Origin: Zavarzinia sp.
GTDB lineage: Bacteria > Pseudomonadota > Alphaproteobacteria > Zavarziniales > Zavarziniaceae
Assembly (NCBI GenBank): GCA_028694545.1
Contig: JAQVKV010000084.1
Coordinates: 1 to 7,687 of the forward strand
Length of the DNA: 7,687 nucleotides
Direction: 5' to 3'
This document shows, piece after piece, positions 1 to 5,859 of this stretch. Every line of letters begins with the position of its first letter. The first letter of the stretch is position 1. A model generated the notes under the pieces. That model searched no databases. It was given only the letters and a program-made list of their open reading frames with translations, and had not been told where the DNA came from. Made by a program: the position numbers and the translations under genes.

Positions 1-303
1 GGCGTGCCCTCCAACGACTTCGCCGATCAGGAACCCGGCACGGCGGACGAGATCGCCAGCTTCTGCGAGATCAATTACGGCGTCACCTTCCCTCTCGCCG
101 CCAAGGTGCCGGTGACCGGGGCGGAGGCTCATCCCTTCTTCAAGTGGATCGCCGACGAACGACCGCTGGCGCGGCCGCGCTGGAACTTCCACAAATATCT
201 CTTTGACGGCGAGGGCCGTCTGGTCGAGACCGGCTCCTCGGTGTCGCGGCCTTCGACGCTTGGCAAGGCGATCGAGAAAATCCTCGACACCCCCGCCAAA
301 TAG
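1..303 (+). CDS. Glutathione peroxidase family protein, C-terminal part (5' end outside window)
   Basis: This is a thiol peroxidase of the glutathione peroxidase family, which reduces hydrogen peroxide or organic hydroperoxides, probably in the cytoplasm. The frame is open from base 1, and the 100 visible residues match the last three fifths of a roughly 160-residue GPx. The segment GVPSNDFADQEPG corresponds to the FPCNQFGxQEPG block and holds the catalytic Gln (visible residue 10). RPRWNF holds the catalytic Trp-Asn pair (residues 61-62). The peroxidatic Cys or Sec lies upstream and cannot be seen. A Cys at visible residue 22, in FCEINYGVTFPL, sits where yeast Gpx3 has its resolving Cys82. 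I therefore infer a thioredoxin-dependent two-Cys enzyme rather than a strictly glutathione-dependent one. The block-1 Cys of FPCNQF is Ser here. The stop is TAG, and the next gene starts 61 bp downstream on the same strand, so co-transcription is possible. Confidence 0.93.
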   Translation, partial: GVPSNDFADQEPGTADEIASFCEINYGVTFPLAAKVPVTGAEAHPFFKWIADERPLARPRWNFHKYLFDGEGRLVETGSSVSRPSTLGKAIEKILDTPAK

Positions 304-364
304 ACCACGCGCAAGCGACGGCGCACCCCCATCCTCGGACAGTTCAGAGAGGGCGAAGACGAGC

Positions 365-1165
365 ATGCGCGGCATCGATAAGGAACCGGCCCCCCCTTCC
401 ACCTGGCTGGCAATGGCGGAAACACGGGCGATCCCCGAACTCCTGCTGTCGATCAAGCTCGGCCCCCTCCTGCGTCTCGCCCCGCGCGGCGACGGCCACC
501 CGGTGCTGGTGCTGCCCGGCTTCCTCGCCAGCGATCTTTCGACCGTGCTGCTGCGCCGCTTCCTCAAGCACCGGGGCTATTCGGTCCAGGCCTGGGAGCT
601 GGGGCGCAATCTCGGCCCGAACGGCGCGCTCGAAGACGGGTTGCGCCATCGCCTGCTCGACATCGTGCGCAGCCATGGCTGCAAGGTCTCGCTCATTGGC
701 TGGAGCCTCGGCGGGGTCTACGCCCGGGAAATGGCGCGCGAGGCACCGCAACTGGTGCGCCAGCTCATTACCCTGGGCAGCCCCATCGCCGCCGGCCCGA
801 AGTCGACCAACGCCTGGAAACTCTTCGAGCGGCTGTCGGGGGAATCGGTCGACGATGTCGCCGAAGCCTATGCCCAGCAGATGTTCGCGGCGGTCGACGG
901 CGTACCCTCCACCGCGATCTATTCGATGTCTGACGGCATCGTCGCCTGGCGCGGCTGCCTGGAACAGCCGGGCCCGATGCGCGAGAACATCCGCGTCCGG
1001 GGCAGCCATTGCGGCCTCGGCCACAATGCCGCCGCCCTGCTCGCCATCGCCGACCGCCTGGCCCAGCCCGAGGGCTCATGGGCGCCGTTCGAGCCCAAGG
1101 GGGCCCAGGCCCTGCTCTTTCCCCGCCCGGCCGACGAGGGGCGCTGGCATCTGTCTGTCGCCTGA
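365..1165 (+). CDS. Alpha/beta hydrolase (esterase/lipase-like)
   Basis: A 266-residue alpha/beta-fold hydrolase; the substrate is unknown, with a carboxylic ester or lipid likely. The strand VLVLPGF (47-53) carries the usual oxyanion-loop PGF. The nucleophile elbow is GWSLGG with Ser114, the acid is Asp190 in SMSDGIVAW, and the base is His215 in RGSHCGLGHN. All three have the spacing expected of the fold, so the enzyme looks catalytically intact. No signal peptide or membrane segment is seen, so it is probably cytoplasmic. The reading frame is open back to 203, but that extension overlaps the peroxidase gene and encodes Arg/Ser/Pro-rich sequence unlike the family, so I chose ATG at 365. ATG at 413 (residue 17) is a reasonable alternative, since the hydrolase core starts only near residue 24. 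A weak purine-rich stretch precedes 365. The gene is 61 bp downstream of the peroxidase and 91 bp upstream of the DUF445 gene. Confidence 0.88.
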   Translation: MRGIDKEPAPPSTWLAMAETRAIPELLLSIKLGPLLRLAPRGDGHPVLVLPGFLASDLSTVLLRRFLKHRGYSVQAWELGRNLGPNGALEDGLRHRLLDIVRSHGCKVSLIGWSLGGVYAREMAREAPQLVRQLITLGSPIAAGPKSTNAWKLFERLSGESVDDVAEAYAQQMFAAVDGVPSTAIYSMSDGIVAWRGCLEQPGPMRENIRVRGSHCGLGHNAAALLAIADRLAQPEGSWAPFEPKGAQALLFPRPADEGRWHLSVA

Positions 1166-1192
1166 GCGGCCTCCCGTTCCGGGCCTCGCCTC

Positions 1193-1221
1193 TTGACATG
1201 GCGGGCAAAGGCCCCAGTTTC
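1193..1221 (+). promoter_or_regulatory. Possible sigma-70 promoter upstream of DUF445 gene
   Basis: A perfect -35 hexamer TTGACA lies at 1193-1198 in the 91-bp gap between the hydrolase stop and the DUF445 start. With a 17-bp spacer the -10 position reads AGTTTC (1216-1221), a poor match, so this is only a candidate. If real, it would give the DUF445 gene its own transcript, with a leader of about 30 nt. Confidence 0.3.
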
Positions 1222-1256
1222 ACTGACGATTTCTCAGCAAACCCAAGCGCGAGGCC

Positions 1257-2516
1257 ATGACGACATCCGAGCCGGTTCCCCTGACCGACGAGCAGAAGGC
1301 GGCGGCGCTGCGCCACATGAAGCGCGTCGCCGGTCTCATGATCCTGCTGATGGCGGCGATCTTCCTGACCAGCCGCCTGCTGGCCGGCCAGTTCCCCTGG
1401 ATCGAAATCCCGGGCGCTTTCGCCGAGGCGGCACTGGTCGGCGGCCTGGCCGACTGGTTCGCCGTCACCGCCCTGTTCCGCCACCCGCTGGGCATTCCCA
1501 TTCCCCATACGGCGATCGTGCCGCGCAATCAGGCCCGCATCGGCACGACTCTCGGCCGCTTCGTCGCCACCAACTTCCTGAAGCCCGAGGAAGTAACGGC
1601 CAAGCTGCGCCAGATCGATCTTCCGAGAATCATCGCCGAATGGCTGGACCAGCCCGAGAACCGCGCCCGCGCGGCGGAACGCATGGCGAAATCCGTGCCC
1701 GCCATCCTGAACGCTCTGGACGACGAGGACGTCGGCCGCTTCATGCAGACCAATCTCTCGGCCCGGGTGAAAGACATCGGCGTTGCCCCCATCCTCGGTC
1801 AGATCGTGCAGCTCCTGACCAACGAGGGCCATCACCAGCGCCTGCTCGACGAATTGCTGGAGCGCGCCCACCGCCTCGTGCACGACAACCGCGAACTGAT
1901 CGAGAAGCGCGTGGACGAGCAATTGCCCCGCTGGCTGCCTAAGGCGGTGGACCGCGCGGTCTATACCAAGGTGCTCTCGGCCCTCGACAATACGCTGAGC
2001 GAGATCCGCGATCCGGAAGGGCCATGGCGCCAGCAGTTCGACGAGGCGACCCAGGCTTTCGTCCACGAACTGCGCACCAGCCCCGAAATGCGCCTGAAGG
2101 GCGAGGAAATGCTGCATCGCCTGCTCGCCAACGACACGCTGAAGCAATATTTCCACGATATCGCCCGCTCCCTGAAGGAGCGCATCCTGCGCGACGCCAA
2201 TGCCGAGGATTCGAGCCTGCGGCGCCAGATCGACGCCGCCATGCGCGTCTACGGCGAGACCCTGACCCGCGACCCCGCCATCCGCCACACCCTGCAGAGC
2301 TGGATCGAACAGGCGGTCAACTCGACCATCGTCGCGCGGCGCGAGCAGATCGGCGACTGGATCGGCTCGATCGTGCAGAAGTGGGACAAGGACATGATCG
2401 TGACCAAGCTGGAAACCCAGGTCGGCCGCGATCTTCAGTTCATCCGCATCAACGGCACCGTGGTCGGCGGGCTGATCGGGCTTTGCCTCTATCTCGTCGA
2501 GCGTGTGACGGGCTGA
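1257..2516 (+). CDS. DUF445 family membrane protein (YjiN-like)
   Basis: A 419-residue member of the DUF445 family, whose biochemical function is unknown to me. The N-terminus has a hydrophobic segment at about 25-42 (GLMILLMAAIFLTSRLL). It is followed by the family's conserved region GAFAEAALVGGLADWFAVTALFRHP (about 53-77), which is also hydrophobic and contains the ADWFAV signature. Residues 90-390 are a long charged, mostly alpha-helical region. The C-terminus carries a second signature, LQFIRINGTVVGG, leading into a final hydrophobic helix at about 398-415. The expected topology is a protein anchored in the inner membrane at both ends with a large helical soluble part between, and its length is normal for the family. 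ATG at 1257 is the start; GAGG at 1251-1254 is too close to be an ideal ribosome site. It converges on the DUF3089 gene with 4 bp between stops. Confidence 0.92.
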   Translation: MTTSEPVPLTDEQKAAALRHMKRVAGLMILLMAAIFLTSRLLAGQFPWIEIPGAFAEAALVGGLADWFAVTALFRHPLGIPIPHTAIVPRNQARIGTTLGRFVATNFLKPEEVTAKLRQIDLPRIIAEWLDQPENRARAAERMAKSVPAILNALDDEDVGRFMQTNLSARVKDIGVAPILGQIVQLLTNEGHHQRLLDELLERAHRLVHDNRELIEKRVDEQLPRWLPKAVDRAVYTKVLSALDNTLSEIRDPEGPWRQQFDEATQAFVHELRTSPEMRLKGEEMLHRLLANDTLKQYFHDIARSLKERILRDANAEDSSLRRQIDAAMRVYGETLTRDPAIRHTLQSWIEQAVNSTIVARREQIGDWIGSIVQKWDKDMIVTKLETQVGRDLQFIRINGTVVGGLIGLCLYLVERVTG

Positions 2517-2520
2517 GGCA

Positions 2521-3663
2521 TCAGGGGGCTGGCGCCGGCTTCGGCCGCGCCAGATAGGCATTCACCCTTGCGATGGCGTCGAGCCGGACGTCCTGCCAGA
2601 ACAGCGCGTAATCATAGACGTGGTAGTCCCGCCCGGGCAGCAGGATCGTGCGGAAGACGAAGGGCTCCGGCTCCGATATCCGCAGGATGCCGTCGCGGCA
2701 CTGGGCGGCGACCAGCGCGGGCGTCAGGGGCTCCAGCGTGCCGCTGACCATCGAATGCACCGTGCCGCCCCGGTTCGCCTCGCGCGGGACCAGCGTCTCG
2801 TTGGCGGCGAAACCGATCGGATTGACGCAGAGGATGGGTCGGCCGGCCACGGCGGCGAAGCCCGAGGGCTGGCGCATGTCCCACACTTCGGCGGTCCGGC
2901 GATAGAAGTCCGGGACGCCATCGCGCGCGAAACTCGACCAGGTGATGACACAGCCGGTCTGCCCCGGGGCGCCGCAGGGCCGCAACGGTGTCAGCGGCCC
3001 GTCGAACAGGTCGAGCGGCAGGGGATAGCCGACCACATAGGCGACAACGAGCCGGGCCCGCAGGGCCGGATCGGGGGCCACCACCTCTTCCAGCAGGCGC
3101 TGGAGATGCATGCTGCCCTGGCTATGGGCGACCAGGACGAAGGGCCGGTCCCCGCCCCAGGCCGACAGATAATGCAGGAAGGCCGCCTTCACGTCCGCAT
3201 AGGCGACGCCAAGCGCGGGCCGCCCGTCCGCCCGCGATTCCTCCTGGAACGCGGCGAGTGTCGCCTGGCGGTAGTACGGGGCATAAACCCGGCAACAACC
3301 GTTGAAGATCGCCGCCTGTCCGAGACTACCCGCCAGTTCGGCCGCCGCCGGATCGCCCCAGGGCGCGTTCCAGCCCGCCGCGTCGACATAGGTGGTCGGA
3401 TGAATGTAGAAGGCATCGGCCGGCGCCCGGCCCTGGTTGTCGCCCGGCACGGCCCCCTTGGGCACGACGTCGGCCGAATCCACCGTCGTCGGCAGGGCCA
3501 GCCAGGTGGCCGGATCGCCGTAGTCGGGCGCCGGCGGCACGCGCGCCGCGTCGAAGGCGCCCGGCGGTGTCACCATGAAGGAAAGCAGGGCGAAACGGTA
3601 GTGATAGGCGCCAAAGCCGAGCGCGACGAGCAGGGCAAGAACCCCGAGGATCACACGACGCAT
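2521..3663 (-). CDS. DUF3089 domain protein, membrane-anchored alpha/beta hydrolase
   Basis: A 380-residue protein (from ATG) of the DUF3089 family, predicted alpha/beta hydrolases of unknown substrate. Residues 3-20 (RVILGVLALLVALGFGAY) form an N-terminal membrane anchor or uncleaved signal, so the catalytic domain should be periplasmic. Family hallmarks are FYIHPTTY (85-92) with a following WN (98-99), a nucleophile elbow AHSQGS with Ser181, and a C-terminal DYHVYDYALFWQDVR (346-360). His348 in that last motif is the likely catalytic base. Six Cys (123, 124, 230, 238, 279, 322) may form disulfides in the periplasm. The start is ambiguous: ATG at 3663 is the conventional choice, but TTG at 3669 (adding two residues) lies 7 nt from GGAGG (3677-3681), against 13 nt for the ATG. 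It is transcribed toward the DUF445 gene. Upstream on the same strand, 102 bp away, is the large exported protein gene, separated from it by a terminator-like hairpin. Confidence 0.9.
   Translation of the reverse strand: MRRVILGVLALLVALGFGAYHYRFALLSFMVTPPGAFDAARVPPAPDYGDPATWLALPTTVDSADVVPKGAVPGDNQGRAPADAFYIHPTTYVDAAGWNAPWGDPAAAELAGSLGQAAIFNGCCRVYAPYYRQATLAAFQEESRADGRPALGVAYADVKAAFLHYLSAWGGDRPFVLVAHSQGSMHLQRLLEEVVAPDPALRARLVVAYVVGYPLPLDLFDGPLTPLRPCGAPGQTGCVITWSSFARDGVPDFYRRTAEVWDMRQPSGFAAVAGRPILCVNPIGFAANETLVPREANRGGTVHSMVSGTLEPLTPALVAAQCRDGILRISEPEPFVFRTILLPGRDYHVYDYALFWQDVRLDAIARVNAYLARPKPAPAP
2529..2553 (+). terminator. Hairpin that may end the DUF445 transcript
   Basis: CTGGCGC (2529-2535) pairs with GCGCCAG (2547-2553) around an 11-nt GC-rich interior, 12 nt past the DUF445 stop. 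It lies inside the last codons of the convergent DUF3089 gene, which encode the Pro/Ala-rich tail. No T-run follows on the plus strand, so intrinsic termination would be weak. The sequence may simply reflect GC-rich coding. Confidence 0.22.
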
Positions 3664-3676
3664 AACCAAGTGACGG

Positions 3677-3681
3677 CCTCC
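3677..3681 (-). promoter_or_regulatory. Ribosome binding site of the DUF3089 gene (bears on start choice)
   Basis: On the minus strand this reads GGAGG, a near-perfect anti-Shine-Dalgarno match. It is 7 nt from a TTG codon (3669-3667) and 13 nt from the in-frame ATG (3663-3661). The spacing favours TTG while the codon favours ATG; the two choices differ by only two residues. Confidence 0.6.
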
Positions 3682-3720
3682 GTCCTGTCTCCGCCGATCA
3701 TGCCGCTCCCCCGAAACGGC

Positions 3721-3746
3721 CGGGGGCGCCCGATCGGACGCCCCCG
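3721..3746 (-). terminator. Terminator-like hairpin after the large exported protein gene
   Basis: CGGGGGCG (3721-3728) pairs perfectly with CGCCCCCG (3739-3746). The 10-nt interior contains the palindrome CCGATCGG (3730-3737), so pairing could extend inward past one C-A mismatch. It begins 19 nt after the stop codon of the minus-strand gene. Read on the minus strand it is followed by GGCCGTTTCGG, only a short T-run, so it is an atypical intrinsic terminator. It sits between two same-strand genes and argues against a simple two-gene operon. Confidence 0.55.
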
Positions 3747-3765
3747 CGATACGATTGTATGGCTG

Positions 3766-5625
3766 TTACTTGCTCTTGACGGTCAGGCCCAACGCCGTGG
3801 CGACGCCCTCGAGATCGTCCATCTTCTCGCCCAGGTCCTTGAACACCACGGGGGTCGCGGGGTTCAGGGCGATGGTCAGGGCCTTGCGGCTGTCCAGGAA
3901 GGCGAGCACGCCCTCGACCGCCGCCTTGGTCACCGGACCAGGAGCCTGCGCCGCCTGCATCTGCAGGAAGCCCTTGGCTTGCGCCAGCAGGTCGTCAGGC
4001 TTCTGGTTCATTTCCTTCGACACCATCTTGAGCACCCGATCGATCAGCGAATCGTCGGTGTAGGAGAGCGAGGCGTCGATCACGCTCGCCTCGAACAGCG
4101 CCGCCGGCGGCTCGAACGAGCGGGACGCCTCCTGCAGTGCCTTGATGTCGAAATTGCCGAACTTCAGCTTCAGGGTCAGCGCGCCGCCGTCCAGCACCTT
4201 GATGGTCACGTCCTTGACGTCGATCGTCTTGGTGGCCGGATCGAAGGTGTAGTCGGTGGTGGCCTCCAGCTTGATCGCCTCGTAGCCGAGGTCGGTCAGG
4301 GGCTGGCGGTCGCCTTCAGGAATGATCGACGCCGGCAGGACGAAGCCGGTCAGCTTGGCCGTGCCCTTGGTCGCGATATCATCGACATAGTCGCTCGAGG
4401 ACGCGACCAGGGAGGCCAGCGTGACCTTGTCGCCGCCCTTCGGCCCGACCGAGAGTCCGGTCAGCTCGTAGCCGTCGATGCGCAGCTTCGTGAAGTCCGG
4501 TTCGGCCGAACCATTCTCGGTCAGGGGAGCGAGAGCGGAGCCGATGTCGACGCCCGTGACGGTCAGGCGTTCCAGGCCGAAGGCAACGTCGGGATCAGCG
4601 ATATAACCGTCCAGGCCCTCGATGCTCAGCTTGGCGAAGGCCAGCGCCTTGAGCTGCTCGATCGAGACGCTTTTCAGCTTCACGCGGTCATCCGGCAGAT
4701 CCATGCCGACCGCCTCGAAGTCCGAAAGGACGGCCGAATCCGCGCTGATCGACAGCAGCGCGCGCACGCCCATCGCTTCCTCGTCCACCATGCCGCCGGC
4801 GGCGGAGGCGAGCGTCGCGAGGTCCGCGACACCGATGCCTTTCAGCGCGACACTGCCGATGGTCACCTTGCCCTTGTCGCCGTCGGCCGTGGTCGACAGG
4901 CTCTTGAGGTCGAAGGCGCCGAGCGTCTTGCCGTCGAAGGCTGAAAGCGCGATCGAGGCGATGGTCATCACGGTCTTGGTGGCGCCCGGGGTCGCCGGGT
5001 CGGCCGGGCCGCCGGTCATGTTCTTCAGCCCGACCGAGCTGAAGGAGAAGGCTTGCAGGATGTCCGCGATCTCGGCCGGGCCGAAGGCGCCGAGTTCGGC
5101 CATGGTCGCGGGCGGTGCCTTCGCGAACTGACGCGCCGCGAGATCCGCGACGTCGAAATTCTCGAAGCTGATGCCGCCGCCGGTCTGCGGGCCGATGGTC
5201 ACCTTGGCGGCGGTCAGGCGCCCGGCCAACGGCAGATAGGCCGTGCCCGGCGCCTGGCCGGCGGGATAGGAAGCCGGGTTGAACACGGTCTTCGCGTTGG
5301 CGGCGAAGGCATTGTCGACGACTACGCCCTCGAGGCGCACCGCGCCATCCTCATTGCCACCGGCGCCGAGGAAACCGAAACGCAGCTCGGCGAACAGCAG
5401 CTTGGACGCGCTGCACTCGAGACCGCTGTAAGTCGCCTTCACCTCGGGCGGCAGGCTGGCGAAGGTCGCGTCGACGTCCGCCTTGATGTTCGCGCAGTCG
5501 AGCGCCGGTGCCGATCCGACGGTGGTCACGCCAGGGCCACTTTCCTTGCCGAGGAAATACCAGCCGGCGGCCGCCCCCACGCCCACCACGATCGCGGTTA
5601 CCGCGCCGATGACGATCTTGTTCAT
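3766..5625 (-). CDS. Unrecognised exported/membrane-anchored protein with repeat-like architecture
   Basis: A 619-residue protein I cannot assign to a named family. Residues 3-25 (KIVIGAVTAIVVGVGAAAGW onward) form an N-terminal signal anchor after MNK, so the rest should be periplasmic. Cys44 and Cys71 are the only cysteines after it and could form a disulfide. From about 95 to 490 the chain is rich in alternating hydrophobic residues typical of beta strands, with a loosely recurring [ILV]xG pattern (ALKGIGVADLA, SIEGLDGYIA, TVTGVDIGSA, RIDGYELTG, KLTGFVLPA). FDVADLA (157-163) and IGVADLA (264-270) look like copies of one unit. Residues 440-520 include LGYEAIKLEATTDYTFDPAT, a beta-rich block, then a helical part (525-580) and TIALNPATPVVFKDL (584-598). 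This suggests an AsmA-like or DUF945/YdgA-like envelope protein, but only by general style. ATG at 5625 is preceded by AAGGGGAG (5629-5636). The frame is open to 5739, but that extension lacks a start with a ribosome site. It is divergent from the protease gene. Confidence 0.87.
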   Translation of the reverse strand: MNKIVIGAVTAIVVGVGAAAGWYFLGKESGPGVTTVGSAPALDCANIKADVDATFASLPPEVKATYSGLECSASKLLFAELRFGFLGAGGNEDGAVRLEGVVVDNAFAANAKTVFNPASYPAGQAPGTAYLPLAGRLTAAKVTIGPQTGGGISFENFDVADLAARQFAKAPPATMAELGAFGPAEIADILQAFSFSSVGLKNMTGGPADPATPGATKTVMTIASIALSAFDGKTLGAFDLKSLSTTADGDKGKVTIGSVALKGIGVADLATLASAAGGMVDEEAMGVRALLSISADSAVLSDFEAVGMDLPDDRVKLKSVSIEQLKALAFAKLSIEGLDGYIADPDVAFGLERLTVTGVDIGSALAPLTENGSAEPDFTKLRIDGYELTGLSVGPKGGDKVTLASLVASSSDYVDDIATKGTAKLTGFVLPASIIPEGDRQPLTDLGYEAIKLEATTDYTFDPATKTIDVKDVTIKVLDGGALTLKLKFGNFDIKALQEASRSFEPPAALFEASVIDASLSYTDDSLIDRVLKMVSKEMNQKPDDLLAQAKGFLQMQAAQAPGPVTKAAVEGVLAFLDSRKALTIALNPATPVVFKDLGEKMDDLEGVATALGLTVKSK

Positions 5626-5859
5626 GCTCTCCCCTTCCGGTGAGTCCCGTATGGCGAAACCGACCGACCGCGCTTCCCCTTGAGCGGGATCGAGTCTCGG
5701 TCGGCAAACTAGACCAACTGGCGAAAAGAGGCGAGACAATGTCGTAGGTCACACGTGGCGCGGAGAATTGCCCCCGGCCCCGGCCAAGCGCGGGATTGGC
5801 CGGGGCCCGCTGATGGCATAGTCTGCCCGCAACGGGGACATAAGCAGGCAAGTCATACG
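5626..5859. promoter_or_regulatory. Divergent intergenic region containing both promoters
   Basis: These 234 bp separate the start codons of the large exported protein (minus) and the exported protease (plus), so promoters for both must lie here or very close. The stretch 5703-5745 is noticeably less GC-rich than its surroundings and is a plausible location for the minus-strand promoter. I could not find a convincing -35/-10 pair on either strand. For the plus gene, TTGGCC (5796-5801) and CATAGT (5817-5822) are 15 bp apart, a poor fit that overlaps the inverted repeat. The self-complementary hexamer GTCTCG/CGAGAC occurs at 5694-5699 and 5732-5737. No small gene is seen. Confidence 0.5.
5776..5807. 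repeat. Perfect 12-bp inverted repeat upstream of the protease gene
   Basis: GGCCCCGGCCAA (5776-5787) and TTGGCCGGGGCC (5796-5807) are exact reverse complements around the 8-nt loop GCGCGGGA. The right arm ends 52 nt before the protease ATG. No T-run follows on either strand, so it does not look like an intrinsic terminator. It could be a protein-binding operator or a hairpin in the 5' leader of the protease mRNA. Confidence 0.75.

Noticed and set aside
203..364. N-terminal extension of the alpha/beta hydrolase by 54 codons.
   Set aside because: It would overlap the peroxidase gene by about 100 bp and encodes Arg/Ser/Pro-rich sequence foreign to the family. ATG at 365 gives a normal protein.
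768..2561. A 597-codon open frame on the minus strand opposite the hydrolase and DUF445 genes.
   Set aside because: It runs through two well-supported genes, has skewed low-complexity composition and shows no domain. It is a shadow of high-GC codon usage.
2620..4944. A 774-codon open frame on the plus strand antisense to two genes.
   Set aside because: It crosses both minus-strand genes and the terminator between them. Its product is rich in Arg, Gln, Gly and His with no recognisable domain, and such frames are expected opposite GC-rich codons. The minus-strand genes have family motifs or a signal anchor and good ribosome sites.
5753..5758. The palindrome CACGTG in the divergent region.
   Set aside because: A six-base palindrome alone is too common to call as a binding site, and no second copy supports it.
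5813..5821. A two-codon upstream ORF (ATG GCA TAG) before the protease gene.
   Set aside because: No ribosome site precedes it and a minimal ORF of this size is likely by chance.
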